NCBI GenBank assembly: GCA_028868995.1
Contig: JAGWTH010000011.1
Location: forward strand, 1-64,000
DNA from: Burkholderiales bacterium
Lineage (GTDB): Bacteria; Pseudomonadota; Gammaproteobacteria; Burkholderiales; Burkholderiaceae_C
Length of the DNA: 64,000 nt
Direction: 5' to 3'
Shown piece after piece: positions 9,433-17,973 of the stretch; positions within the stretch are counted from its first letter, which is position 1, and each line of letters begins with the position of its first letter. Under the pieces are notes generated by a model. It was not told where the DNA came from. It saw only the letters and a list, made by a program, of their open reading frames with translations, and searched no databases. A program made the position numbers and the translations under genes.

Positions 9433-10347
9433 CTACTTTTTCCGCAGCCCCAGGGTGATCACCGCGCCCACCACCAGCAGCGCGCCGGCCACCTGGATGG
9501 CCGCGATCGACTGGCCCAGGATCAGCCAGGCCAGCACCAGCGCGAACACCGGCTCCACGTTCATGATCGCGGAGTTGCCGACCACGCCCAGGCGCGGCAG
9601 CACGGTGAACAGGATGGTGATGCCGCTGCCGTAGAGGAAGGTCAGCGCCGCCAGCCCGCCCCAGCCCGCGGGCGCGGTGGGCAAGTGGAAGCCGCCCTGC
9701 GAGGCGACCATGGCCAGGGCCACCAGGCCCGCGATGCCCATGGTGGTGGCGGTGCGCACCCGCCCGTCGACGTCGCCGGCCTCCTGCTGGGTCAGCACCA
9801 GCGCCAGGCCGAAGGTGGCGGCGGCGGTCAGCGCGAAGGCCACGCCGGCGCCGATGTGCGCCCACTGGCCGGAGGCGCCCAGGCCGGAGGCGGCCCCGAA
9901 CACGTCCAGCGCCAGCGCCAGGCCGACCAGGATCACCGGCATGGCGACCAGCATCGGCTTCTCCGGGCGCTGGCGGTACAGGGCGAAGGACCACATCGCC
10001 GTCCAGATCGGGTAGGTGTTGAAGGCCAGCAGGGCGAGCGCCACCGGCAGCCGGGCCACCGCGGAATAGAGGCACAGGCTCTGGATGCCGACCAGCAGGC
10101 CGATGGCCGGCAGCACCTGCTTGTGGCGGCGCGAGAAGCGCACCTGCACGCCCTGCGAGCGCAGCAGCGCGACGATCACCAGGGCGGTCACGCCGCTGCG
10201 GAACACCACCGCGGTGGCCACGTCGACGCCGTTGTTGAACGCGATGCGGGCGGCCACGTGGTTGGCGCCCATCATGAGGGCGATCAGCAGCAGCGTGGCG
10301 AAGGCGGCGCCGGTGAGCGCGCGGGCGGGAGCGGGGACGGCGGCCAT
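9433..10347 (-). CDS. EamA (DMT superfamily) transporter, last gene of hpa cluster
   Basis: 304 residues, about ten hydrophobic helices, two EamA repeats (MMGANHVAARIAFNNGVDVA in helix 1, SGITILFTVLPRLGVVGNSA late). The ATG at 10347 is chosen because it follows the stop of the ketopantoate-reductase-like gene after a single base; an in-frame ATG at 10374 lies inside that gene. Operon position suggests export or uptake of a compound linked to the aromatic pathway, but nothing in the sequence defines a substrate. It ends convergently with alr. Confidence 0.83.
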   Translation of the reverse strand: MAAVPAPARALTGAAFATLLLIALMMGANHVAARIAFNNGVDVATAVVFRSGVTALVIVALLRSQGVQVRFSRRHKQVLPAIGLLVGIQSLCLYSAVARLPVALALLAFNTYPIWTAMWSFALYRQRPEKPMLVAMPVILVGLALALDVFGAASGLGASGQWAHIGAGVAFALTAAATFGLALVLTQQEAGDVDGRVRTATTMGIAGLVALAMVASQGGFHLPTAPAGWGGLAALTFLYGSGITILFTVLPRLGVVGNSAIMNVEPVFALVLAWLILGQSIAAIQVAGALLVVGAVITLGLRKK

Positions 10348-10348
10348 G

Positions 10349-11323
10349 TCAGTACAGCCCCCGCACCCGCGCATGCAGGCGGCTCAGGCCCAGCAGCACG
10401 TCGGTGAAGGGCGTGGGAACGCCGGTCATCGCGCCCATTTCCTTCACCGCCGTCACCAGGGCGTCGATCTCCACCGGCTTGCCGGATTCCACGTCCTGCA
10501 GCATGGAGCTCTTGAAGGCGCCCAGCTTGCGGGTGACCTGGTGCCGGTCCTCGGGCTGCTGCCCGATCGGGATGCCGATGCGCGCGCCGATCTCGCGCGC
10601 TTCCAGCATCACGCTGGAGATGAAGCCGCGCACCAGGTCGTCGTCGAGGATGCGGTCGGTGGTGGCGCCGGTCATGGCGCTGACCGGGTTGACCGTCATG
10701 TTGCCCCACAGCTTGTACCAGGCGTCCTTCTGGATCTGCTCGGACACCGTCGCCGCGAAGCCGGCCTTCTGCAGCAGGTCCGCCAGCGCCAGCACGCGCG
10801 CGGATTTCACCCCGGAAGGTTCGCCGAGGATCAGCCCGTTGCCGAAGTGGTGGCGCACGAAGCCGGGGCCGTTGAGCGCGCAGCTCGCATGCACCACGCA
10901 GCCGGCGATGTGCCGCGCCGGGATCGCCCGGGCGATGCTGCCGTCCGGGTCCACCGACGCGAGGCGCGTGCCCTCGTAGCGGCCGCCGAAGCCCTGGAAG
11001 AACCACCAGGGCACGCCGTTCATGGCCGTGAGGACGATGGTTTGCGGACCCAGCAGCGGGCCGATGCCGCGGGCGACGTCGGCCATCGCCGGCGCCTTCA
11101 CCGCCACCACCACCAGGTCCTGCACGCCCAGTTCGGCGGCGGACGCGCTGGCGCGCACGTTGGCGGTCAGGGTCTGGTCGCCCTCCTGCAGGCGCAGACC
11201 GTGGTTGCGCAACTGTTCCAGCGTCGCGCCGCGCGCGACCACGCTCACGTCGCAGCCGGCGTGCGCGAGCCTGACGCCGATCCAGCCGCCGATGGCGCCG
11301 GCGCCGTAGATGCAGACTTTCAT
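10349..11323 (-). CDS. 2-dehydropantoate 2-reductase-like protein (PanE/ApbA family)
   Basis: 324 residues. PanE-family NADPH reductases act on 2-keto acids such as ketopantoate. Seen: the N-terminal nucleotide-binding glycine motif YGAGAIGGWIG, VVVAVKAPA, and the catalytic region QKDAWYKLWGNMTVNP with its lysine and asparagine. Its start overlaps the class II aldolase stop (4 bases). Placement inside the hpa operon argues against pantothenate biosynthesis and for reduction of a 2-keto acid or similar pathway intermediate; this is inference. Paralogues of PanE in catabolic operons are common in Burkholderiales. Confidence 0.82.
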   Translation of the reverse strand: MKVCIYGAGAIGGWIGVRLAHAGCDVSVVARGATLEQLRNHGLRLQEGDQTLTANVRASASAAELGVQDLVVVAVKAPAMADVARGIGPLLGPQTIVLTAMNGVPWWFFQGFGGRYEGTRLASVDPDGSIARAIPARHIAGCVVHASCALNGPGFVRHHFGNGLILGEPSGVKSARVLALADLLQKAGFAATVSEQIQKDAWYKLWGNMTVNPVSAMTGATTDRILDDDLVRGFISSVMLEAREIGARIGIPIGQQPEDRHQVTRKLGAFKSSMLQDVESGKPVEIDALVTAVKEMGAMTGVPTPFTDVLLGLSRLHARVRGLY

Positions 11324-12102
11324 GACTTGTAGCTGGTGCCGAACCTCTGCTCCATCAGGCGCGTCATCGCATCGAAGACGTCCTGGCCCGCGCCGAAGCG
11401 CTGGTCGAACTGGAAGGAGTCGTGGGTGGTCTTCCGCGCCACCGCCTCCGGGATGGCGATGGCCTTCCCGAGCGCGGCCTGCGTCACCTGGATGTCGCAG
11501 GCGCGCTGCAGCGTCCACAGGCGCACGAAGGTCAGGGGCAGGGTGGGGCCCGCGGCCAGCAGGCCGTGGTTGCGCAGGATCATCAGCGGCCGGCCGCCCA
11601 GGCTGGCCAGCAGGCGCGGTGCCTCGTCGGCGTGGATGGTGATGCCCTCGAAGTCGTGGTAGGCCACCAGGTCGTGCAGCTGCGCCGAATAGAAGTTGTT
11701 CTGCGCCAGCCCGCCCTCGGTGCAAGCGACAGCCAGCCCGTTGGTGGTGTGCGTGTGCATCACGCAGTGGGCGCCCGGCACGTTGTCGTGGATCGCGGCG
11801 TGGATGGTGAAGCCCGCCGGGTTCACCGGCCAGGGGTTGTGCGCATCCAGCTTGTTGCCCTGCACGTCGATCTTCAGCAGGTTGCTGGCGGTGACCTCGG
11901 AGTAGTGCAGGCCGAAGGGGTTGATCAGGAACTGCTTCTCGCCGCGCGTCACGCTGTCGGGCAGGCGCACGGTGATGTGGTTGTAGATCATCTCGGTCCA
12001 GCCGAGCATGTCGAAGATGCGGTAGGCGGCGGCGAGTTGCACGCGGGCCTGCCACTCGTCCGGATGCATGTCCGGCGCGCGGGGTTGCAGCACGGCGTTC
12101 AT
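11320..12102 (-). CDS. Class II aldolase/adducin family protein
   Basis: 260 residues. Fold of zinc-dependent class II sugar-phosphate aldolases. The metal-binding His-x-His is seen in CVMHTHTTNG and the third histidine in ILRNHGLLAAG. At the place where fuculose-phosphate aldolase has its catalytic glutamate (SSEW..H) this protein reads PAGFTIH, so the usual general acid is missing. It follows hpaI by 8 bases and overlaps the PanE-like gene by 4. A paralogue with the same change lies at 50648-51433. Function in the hpa operon unknown; a decarboxylase or lyase role is possible. Confidence 0.82.
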   Translation of the reverse strand: MNAVLQPRAPDMHPDEWQARVQLAAAYRIFDMLGWTEMIYNHITVRLPDSVTRGEKQFLINPFGLHYSEVTASNLLKIDVQGNKLDAHNPWPVNPAGFTIHAAIHDNVPGAHCVMHTHTTNGLAVACTEGGLAQNNFYSAQLHDLVAYHDFEGITIHADEAPRLLASLGGRPLMILRNHGLLAAGPTLPLTFVRLWTLQRACDIQVTQAALGKAIAIPEAVARKTTHDSFQFDQRFGAGQDVFDAMTRLMEQRFGTSYKS

Positions 12103-12110
12103 GGCGTCTC

Positions 12111-12923
12111 CTAGTAGTTCTGGCCCTTGGGCACGGCGGGCGCGGGCGTGCCCTTGAACTTCGCGGCCAGGGCGCTGGTGGCCTTGACCATCAGGTTGCT
12201 GTCGGTGCCCAGGGCGATGAAGGTGGCGCCCATCTCCACGTGCTTGCGGGCCAGCGCCTCGTCCAGGGTCAGGATGCCCACGGCCTTGCCCGCCGCCTGG
12301 ATGCGGCGGAAGGCGTCGGCGATGATCTCCTGCATCTCCGGGTGCCACGGGTCGCCGACGTGGCCGAAGGCGGCGGACAGGTCCGCCGGGCCGATGAAGA
12401 CGCCGTCGACGCCTTCCACCGCCGCGATCGCGTCGAGGTTCCTGATCGCCTCGCGCGTTTCGGCCTGCACCAGCAGGCAGACCTCGCGGTTGGCTTCCTT
12501 GGCGTAATTCGGGTTGCGGCCCCAGCCGGAGGCGCGCGTCGCGGCCATGCCGCGGATGCCGCCGGGCGGGTAGCGCAGGCAGCGCACCAGCTCGCGCGCC
12601 TGCTCCGGCGTGTCGACCATGGGCACCAGGAGGGTCTGCACGCCGGTGTCCAGGTACTGCTTGATCAGGGCCTGGCCCATCCAGCCGTGGCCCATGGGCA
12701 CGCGCGCGATCGCGTGCACGCCGGGGTAGGCGGCGATCACCTGCGCCTGCTGCAGCACGTTCATCGGGTCGTTGGGCGTGTGCTCGGCATCGAGCAGCAG
12801 CCAGTCGAAGCCGGCGGCGGCGCAGATCTCGGTGTTGAGCGGGCCCATGAGGCTCACCCACAGTCCGTACTGGGTGCGCTTCTCGGCCAGCGCCTTCTTG
12901 AAATGGTTGATCGGGGTCTGCAT
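12111..12923 (-). CDS. hpaI: 4-hydroxy-2-oxoheptane-1,7-dioate aldolase HpaI
   Basis: 270 residues. Last step of homoprotocatechuate meta-cleavage: splits 4-hydroxy-2-oxoheptanedioate into pyruvate and succinate semialdehyde. Class II pyruvate aldolase of the HpcH/HpaI family. Seen: LLLDAEHTPND with catalytic His48, the substrate-binding arginine in AIARVP (residue 74), the metal ligands in QAETREA and GPADLSAAFG, and GLWVSLMGPLN near the N-terminus. It sits directly after hpaH, matching pathway order. Confidence 0.94.
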   Translation of the reverse strand: MQTPINHFKKALAEKRTQYGLWVSLMGPLNTEICAAAGFDWLLLDAEHTPNDPMNVLQQAQVIAAYPGVHAIARVPMGHGWMGQALIKQYLDTGVQTLLVPMVDTPEQARELVRCLRYPPGGIRGMAATRASGWGRNPNYAKEANREVCLLVQAETREAIRNLDAIAAVEGVDGVFIGPADLSAAFGHVGDPWHPEMQEIIADAFRRIQAAGKAVGILTLDEALARKHVEMGATFIALGTDSNLMVKATSALAAKFKGTPAPAVPKGQNY

Positions 12924-12932
12924 GGTGTCTCC

Positions 12933-13733
12933 TCAGGCGAAGCGGAATTCGAAACGGCCCAGCGGCCCATAGTCGGCGTCGAAGCGGTCGCCGCGCCTGG
13001 CCGGCACCGGGCGGGTGAAGGAGCCGGCCAGCACGACCTCGCCCGCTTCCAGGGCCTCGCCCCAGGGCGCGAGTTTCTGCGCCAGCCAGGCGATGCCCAC
13101 GGCGGGGTGGCCCTGCACGCCGGCGGCGAGGCCGGTTTCCTCCACCACGCCATTCTGGCGCAGGATGGCGCCCACCCAGGGCAGGTCCACCTCGCGCGGG
13201 TGGACCCGGCGCCCGCCCAGCACGATGCCGGCGTTGGCTGCGTTGTCGCTGATGGTGTCGTAGACCTTGCGCGGGGCCTTGCTGTGGCGGTCGAACTGCT
13301 CGATGCGCGCGTCGATGATCTCGATGGCGGGCTGCACGTGGTCGGTGGCCTCCAGCACCTCCTCCACGCCGACCTGCGCGCCGGCCAGCCGCCGCTTGAG
13401 AATGAAGGCCAGCTCCACCTCGACGCGCGGGGCGATGAAGCGGTCCGTGGGCAGGTCGCCGGGCGCGAAGAACATGTCGTCCAGCAGCGTGCCGTAGTCC
13501 GGCTCGTCGATCTGGCTGGACTGCTGCATGGCGCGCGAGGTCAGGCCGATCTTGTGCCCGCGCACCTGGCGGCCGGCGGCGATCTTCATCGCCACCCAGG
13601 CGCGCGAGACGGCGTAGCCGTCCGCGATGGTCATGCCGGGAAAGCGCTTGGAGAAGTGTTCCACCTGCACGCGCGACTTCTCGCTGGCGTCCAGCTCCGC
13701 GGCAAGCTGGTGGATGGTTTCGGCGTCGAGCAT
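12933..13733 (-). CDS. hpaH: 2-oxo-hept-3-ene-1,7-dioate hydratase HpaH
   Basis: 266 residues. Adds water to 2-oxohept-3-ene-1,7-dioate (2-hydroxyhepta-2,4-diene form), giving the substrate of HpaI. FAH-like hydratase fold: [28 protein letters not shown] (metal-ligand glutamates), [16 protein letters not shown] and [12 protein letters not shown] are typical of HpaH/MhpD. The next gene, hpaI, begins 9 bases beyond its stop and hpaF ends 4 bases before its start, so it is mid-operon. Confidence 0.93.
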   Translation of the reverse strand: MLDAETIHQLAAELDASEKSRVQVEHFSKRFPGMTIADGYAVSRAWVAMKIAAGRQVRGHKIGLTSRAMQQSSQIDEPDYGTLLDDMFFAPGDLPTDRFIAPRVEVELAFILKRRLAGAQVGVEEVLEATDHVQPAIEIIDARIEQFDRHSKAPRKVYDTISDNAANAGIVLGGRRVHPREVDLPWVGAILRQNGVVEETGLAAGVQGHPAVGIAWLAQKLAPWGEALEAGEVVLAGSFTRPVPARRGDRFDADYGPLGRFEFRFA

Positions 13734-13737
13734 GGGG

Positions 13738-14142
13738 CTACTTGTTGAACAGGGGATGCAGGCTGCTGTGCTTGGCGTCGTACACCTGCCCGGGACTCTC
13801 GTCGATCTGCAGCGTGATTCCGATCCGCTCACGGTCGAAGATGGGCGCGAAGTGGTCCTTGACGACCTGCAGCAGCCGGTCGCCTGCGTCCTTCTGCACC
13901 GCCTGGCTGCGCCCGGTCCCCATGCGCACGTTGATGTAAACGAAGGCGTAGTCGCCTTTGCCATCGGCCACCGCGTAGTGCGCCGCCGGATAGGCCAGCA
14001 CCCGCGTACCGCCGGTGGGAAACACCTGCCTGCCCTGCTCATCGAGCACCGTGAGCATCGTGTCCGCCAGCCGTCGGCACAGCGCCCCCATGTCGGTCTT
14101 CGGCTCGACGTTGGGTGTGTAGAGGATGACGCAGTGGGGCAT
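13738..14142 (-). CDS. hpaF: 5-carboxymethyl-2-hydroxymuconate isomerase HpaF
   Basis: 134 residues. Tautomerase-superfamily enzyme that isomerises 5-carboxymethyl-2-hydroxymuconate. The sequence begins Met-Pro-His, so after Met removal the amino-terminal proline can act as the catalytic base, as in the family. [15 protein letters not shown] and the C-terminal SSLHPLFNK are typical. It lies between hpaD and hpaH; the 33-bp gap to hpaD holds a REP-like motif. Confidence 0.9.
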   Translation of the reverse strand: MPHCVILYTPNVEPKTDMGALCRRLADTMLTVLDEQGRQVFPTGGTRVLAYPAAHYAVADGKGDYAFVYINVRMGTGRSQAVQKDAGDRLLQVVKDHFAPIFDRERIGITLQIDESPGQVYDAKHSSLHPLFNK

Positions 14143-14145
14143 CTT

Positions 14146-14173
14146 AATTGGGGTCAGATTCCAATTTCACCCC
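14146..14173. repeat. REP-like GGGGTCAGA/TTCCAATT motif between hpaF and hpaD
   Basis: The bases form an A+T-rich island with nested inverted repeats: AATTGG...CCAATT (14146-14151 / 14161-14166) and GGGGT...ACCCC (14150-14154 / 14169-14173). The core GGGGTCAGATTCCAATT resembles, from memory, dispersed short repeats associated with REP-type tyrosine transposases in proteobacteria. Only one copy is in the window, so the repeat nature is inferred. Confidence 0.5.
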
Positions 14174-14175
14174 GT

Positions 14176-15102
14176 TCAGAGGCGCTGCTGGATGTTGGTA
14201 TAGCCCTCGGCCGCCGAGGCCTGCGCCTTCGGGATCGCCTCGCCGCGCACCGGCGTCACCGGGAACACCGCGTTGATCTGCCCCGTGCCCGAAGCGCCGA
14301 AGTAGGGCGTGATGATCTCGGCGCGGCCCGCGTACTCCGACCAGCCCAGCGCCCCGAGCAGCATGGCCGTATCGTGCATGAAGCCCTCGCCGTGGCCCTT
14401 GGCCGCGTACTCCGGCAGCATGCCGCAAAAAGCCTGCCACTCGCCGGCCTGCCACATGCGCACGACTTCGTGATCGAGCTGCTCCAGGAACGGGCTCCAG
14501 ATCTTGAACGCGTATTCGGGCGCCAGCCCGTTCTGCGCGAAACGGTGCGACAGCGAGCCGCTGGCGAAGAAGGCCACCGTGCCGTCGTAGTGGTCCTCCA
14601 CCGCCCGGCGCATCGCCCAGCCCAGGCGCGCGCTGTCGTTGAGGTAGTGCGCCTGGCACAGCGCCGACACCGACACCACCTTGAAGTGCTGGTCCTGGTT
14701 CATGTAGCGCATGGGCACCAGCGTGCCGTACTCCGGAGCGAGCGTCGTGCGGTCGTGCGCCAGCGTCTCCACGCCCCAGTCGTTGGCCACTTCCGCAAGC
14801 AGCTTGCCCAGCGCCGGATTGCCCGGGAACTCGTAGGCCATGTTGCTGATGAAGTGCGGCAGCTCGTTGCTGGTGTACAGCCCCTGGAAGTGCGGCGCGC
14901 AGTTGACGTGGTAGTTGGCGTTGACCAGCCAGTGGGTGTCGAACACCACGATGGTGTCCACGCCCAGGGCCCGGCAGCGCCGGCCGATCTCGATGTGCCC
15001 GTCGATCGCGTCCTGGCGCGAGCCGTGGCGTGCGCCCGGCAGCTCGCTGAGGTACATCGAGGGCACGTGGGTGATCTTGGCGGCCAATGCGAGCCTACCC
15101 AT
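14176..15102 (-). CDS. hpaD: 3,4-dihydroxyphenylacetate 2,3-dioxygenase HpaD
   Basis: 308 residues. Extradiol (LigB-type, non-haem iron) ring-cleavage enzyme opening homoprotocatechuate to 5-carboxymethyl-2-hydroxymuconate semialdehyde. Seen: KITHVPSMYLSELPG with the first histidine ligand, VVFDTHWLVNANYHVN with further conserved histidines, ASGSLSHRFAQNG, and a C-terminal acidic ligand region. This is the enzyme that defines the pathway as homoprotocatechuate rather than catechol cleavage. No hpaBC hydroxylase is nearby. Confidence 0.93.
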   Translation of the reverse strand: MGRLALAAKITHVPSMYLSELPGARHGSRQDAIDGHIEIGRRCRALGVDTIVVFDTHWLVNANYHVNCAPHFQGLYTSNELPHFISNMAYEFPGNPALGKLLAEVANDWGVETLAHDRTTLAPEYGTLVPMRYMNQDQHFKVVSVSALCQAHYLNDSARLGWAMRRAVEDHYDGTVAFFASGSLSHRFAQNGLAPEYAFKIWSPFLEQLDHEVVRMWQAGEWQAFCGMLPEYAAKGHGEGFMHDTAMLLGALGWSEYAGRAEIITPYFGASGTGQINAVFPVTPVRGEAIPKAQASAAEGYTNIQQRL

Positions 15103-15135
15103 GGCTCGCCTCCTGGTTCCCGAGCTTGCCCATGG

Positions 15136-16593
15136 TCAGGCCCCCCAGTGAGGAATGTGGTGGCTGCCCATCGACACGGCGATGTTCTTGGGCTCGAGGA
15201 ATACTTCGTAGCTCCAGGTGCCGCCCTCGCGCCCGGTGCCCGAGGCCTTGGTGCCGCCGAAGGGCTGGCGCAGGTCGCGCACGTTCTGGCTGTTGACGAA
15301 GCACATCCCCGCCTCGATCGCGGCGGCCACGCGATGGGCGCGGCCGATGTTCTCGGTCCAGACATAGGACGACAGGCCGTAGGCGATGTCGTTGGCGATG
15401 CGCACCGCATCCGCCTCGTCCTCGAACGGGATCAGGCAGGCCACCGGCCCGAAGATCTCGTCTTGGGCGATTCGCATGCGGTTGTCCACGTCGGCAAAGA
15501 CGGTGGGCAGCACGTAGTTGCCCTTCTTCACGCGCTCTGGCAGCTGCGGCGCATCCAGCCCGCCGCACAGCAGGGTGGCGCCTTCCTTAGTCCCCAGCTC
15601 GATGTAGCTGCGCACCTTGGCCAGGTGCGCCTGCGAGATCATGGGGCCGACGATGGTCTTCTCGTCGAGCGGGTCGCCCACGGCGATCTTCTTCGCCCGC
15701 GCCACGAAGCGCTCGACGAAGGACGCGTAGATCGATTTCTGCACCAGGATGCGGCTGCCGGCCGTGCAGCGCTCGCCGTTGTTGGAGAAGATCATGAAGA
15801 CCGCGGCGTCCAGCGCGCGGTCGAGGTCGGCGTCGTCGAAGATCACGAAGGGCGACTTGCCGCCCAGCTCCATGCTGAACTTCTTCAGGCCCGCTTCCTT
15901 GACGATGCGGTTGCCGGTGGCCGTCGAGCCGGTGAAGGAGATTGCGCGCACGTCCGGATGGCGCACCAGCGGCTCGCCGGCCTCCTTGCCATAACCGTGC
16001 ACGAGGTTGAGCACGCCGGCGGGGAGGCCCGCCTCCAGCGCCAGCTCGCCCAGGCGCGCGGCCGTCAGCGGCGAGAGCTCGCTCATCTTCAGCACCGCGG
16101 TGTTGCCGAAGGCCAGGCAGGGGGCGACCTTCCAGGTGGCGGTCATGAAGGGCACGTTCCAGGGCGAGATCAGCGCGCACACGCCGACCGGGTGGAACAG
16201 CGTGTAGTTCAGGTGCGTGGGTGTGGGATAGGTGTAGCCGTCCACGCGCACGCACATCTCGGCGAAGTAGGTGAAGTTGTCCGCCGCGCGGGGCACCAGC
16301 TGCTTGCCGGTCTGCGCGATCACCTGCCCGGTGTCGTCGGTTTCGGTGCGCGCGAGCTCGGGGACGTTCTTCGCGATCAGGTCGCCCAGCTTGCGCACAA
16401 GCCTCGCGCGCTCTGTGGCGGGCAGGCCGGCCCATTTCGGAAAGGCTTCCTTGGCCGCCGCGACCGCGGCGTTCACCTCCGCCTCGCCGCCGGAGGCCAC
16501 TTCCGCCAGCACCTCCTGGGTGGCGGGGTTGACCGTTTCGAAATAGTCGCGGCCGGGCACGGTCTTGCCGGCGATCAGGTGGTCGATCCGCAT
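15136..16593 (-). CDS. hpaE: 5-carboxymethyl-2-hydroxymuconate semialdehyde dehydrogenase HpaE
   Basis: 485 residues, NAD-dependent aldehyde dehydrogenase. Oxidises the HpaD ring-cleavage product to the acid. Seen: ISPWNVPFMTATWK, SFTGSTATGNRIV (cofactor turn), MELGGKSPFVIFDDADLD with the catalytic glutamate, and NNGERCTAGSRILVQ with the nucleophilic cysteine. Length is standard. Its neighbours hpaG2 and hpaD fix the substrate assignment. Confidence 0.94.
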   Translation of the reverse strand: MRIDHLIAGKTVPGRDYFETVNPATQEVLAEVASGGEAEVNAAVAAAKEAFPKWAGLPATERARLVRKLGDLIAKNVPELARTETDDTGQVIAQTGKQLVPRAADNFTYFAEMCVRVDGYTYPTPTHLNYTLFHPVGVCALISPWNVPFMTATWKVAPCLAFGNTAVLKMSELSPLTAARLGELALEAGLPAGVLNLVHGYGKEAGEPLVRHPDVRAISFTGSTATGNRIVKEAGLKKFSMELGGKSPFVIFDDADLDRALDAAVFMIFSNNGERCTAGSRILVQKSIYASFVERFVARAKKIAVGDPLDEKTIVGPMISQAHLAKVRSYIELGTKEGATLLCGGLDAPQLPERVKKGNYVLPTVFADVDNRMRIAQDEIFGPVACLIPFEDEADAVRIANDIAYGLSSYVWTENIGRAHRVAAAIEAGMCFVNSQNVRDLRQPFGGTKASGTGREGGTWSYEVFLEPKNIAVSMGSHHIPHWGA

Positions 16594-16597
16594 GGTG

Positions 16598-17353
16598 TCA
16601 GGAGCTGCTGATGGTGTTGACCAGGGCGCCGAGGCCCTCGATCTCGGTGACGACCACGTCCCCCGGGCGGCAGTCCACCACGCCGTCGGGCGTGCCGGTG
16701 AGGATCAGGTCGCCGGGGTTCAGGGTCATGAAGGAGGAGAAGTACTCGATCAGGAAAGGCACGTCGAAGATCATGTCCCGCGTGTTGCCTTCCTGGGTGA
16801 CCTTCCCGTTGACGGTGGTCCTGAGTGCCAGCGCCATCGGGTCGGGGACATCCGCGGCGTCGACCAGCCAGGGGCCCAGCGGCGTGGCGCCGTCGCGGTT
16901 CTTCACGCGCAGGTTGGGGCGGTACCAGTTCTCGAGGTAGTCGCGGATGGCGTAGTCGTTGGCGACCGTGTAGCCGGCGATGAAGTCGTAGGCGTCGTCG
17001 CGCCTGACCTTCTTCGCCGGGCGGCCGACGACGATGGTGAGCTCGCACTCGTAGTGCATGAACTCCACCCCCGCCGGCCGCTTCGTGAAATGGCGGTGGC
17101 CGTTGAGCGCGCGCTCGCCCTTGAGGAACACCAGGGGCTCCTTGGGAGGCTCCTTGAAGGCGAGTTCCTTCGCGTGGTCGGCGTAGTTGAGGCCCAGGGC
17201 CAGGATGGTCCGCGGCCGGTCCACCGGCGCCAGCGGCGGCAGCCACGTGACCTGCTCGGGCTGCAGCGCGCGGCCGTTGCGCAGCACGACCAGGCCATCG
17301 CTTTCGGTGGCGTCCTGCACCACGCCGTCGACGATGACGCGTGCGTGTTTCAT
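16598..17353 (-). CDS. hpaG2: HpaG2: hydroxymuconate isomerase/decarboxylase, second FAH unit
   Basis: 251 residues, FAH-fold. Corresponds to the C-terminal half of the bifunctional HpcE/HpaG enzyme that decarboxylates 5-oxopent-3-ene-1,2,5-tricarboxylate and isomerises the product. Seen: ILALGLNYADHAKE, FMHYECELTIVVGR (metal-ligand Glu-x-Glu), GYTVANDYAIRDY and LILTGTPDGVVDC. The start overlaps the hpaG1 stop by 4 bases: two coupled genes rather than one fused gene. Confidence 0.9.
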   Translation of the reverse strand: MKHARVIVDGVVQDATESDGLVVLRNGRALQPEQVTWLPPLAPVDRPRTILALGLNYADHAKELAFKEPPKEPLVFLKGERALNGHRHFTKRPAGVEFMHYECELTIVVGRPAKKVRRDDAYDFIAGYTVANDYAIRDYLENWYRPNLRVKNRDGATPLGPWLVDAADVPDPMALALRTTVNGKVTQEGNTRDMIFDVPFLIEYFSSFMTLNPGDLILTGTPDGVVDCRPGDVVVTEIEGLGALVNTISSS

Positions 17354-17973
17354 GCAAGCTCCGCGACGAAGGTGTTGGCGAGGCTGCCGAGGGCCGGCGA
17401 GCGGATCTCGACCCGGTCGCCGGCGCGCACGCGCGGCCGGACGACGTCGCAACCCAGCATCAGCATGTCGCCTTCGCCCAGGGTCATGAACTCGCTGACG
17501 TCGGCCAGCAGCCGGTCAGCGGTGCGCACCAGGTCCGAGAAGCGCACGGCCTGCCTCAGTTCGCCGTTGACGCGCACCTCCAGCGCGAACGCGGCCGGGT
17601 CGCCTGCCTCGTGCGGTGCGCAGAGGCGATCGCCGATGCCGAGGAAGCCATCGAGGCAGTTGAACTTCACCGGCGGCCGGTAGAAGCTGTCGTGGGGCAG
17701 GGTGACGTCGTTCATCAGCACGTAGCCGGCGACTTCGCGCGCGGACTTCATCACCATCGCCACGGTCGCGCCGATCGCCACCTCGCTCGCCCGCGCCGGG
17801 ATGGCGATGGCCCCGCCGTTGTCCGTCCAGGTGTTGGCGGGCTTCACGTACAGCACGGGCGCCTTCGGCGGCGCCTTGTAGGGCGCCTCGTTCGTCCGGT
17901 CCCCCAGGGCCTCCAGCTCGCCGCGGAAGTTCATCAGCGTGCCGTAAACCGTGCCTCTTGCCGCCAGGCTCAT
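17350..17973 (-). CDS. hpaG1: HpaG1: first FAH unit of hydroxymuconate isomerase/decarboxylase
   Basis: 207 residues, shorter than HpaG2 and matching the N-terminal half of fused HpaG/HpcE. Seen: GTVYGTLMNF at the start, LYVKPANTW, IGATVAMVMKSAREV, GYVLMNDVTLPH and EFMTLGEGDMLMLG. It is coupled by 4-base overlaps to hpaR upstream and hpaG2 downstream, so regulator and enzymes are made from one message. Confidence 0.9.
   Translation of the reverse strand: MSLAARGTVYGTLMNFRGELEALGDRTNEAPYKAPPKAPVLYVKPANTWTDNGGAIAIPARASEVAIGATVAMVMKSAREVAGYVLMNDVTLPHDSFYRPPVKFNCLDGFLGIGDRLCAPHEAGDPAAFALEVRVNGELRQAVRFSDLVRTADRLLADVSEFMTLGEGDMLMLGCDVVRPRVRAGDRVEIRSPALGSLANTFVAELA

Noticed and set aside
13627-16611. 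994-codon plus-strand open frame opposite hpaF-hpaE
   Set aside because: Antisense to well-supported hpa genes; composition is His/Arg/Val-rich without domains, a normal by-product of high G+C at third positions.
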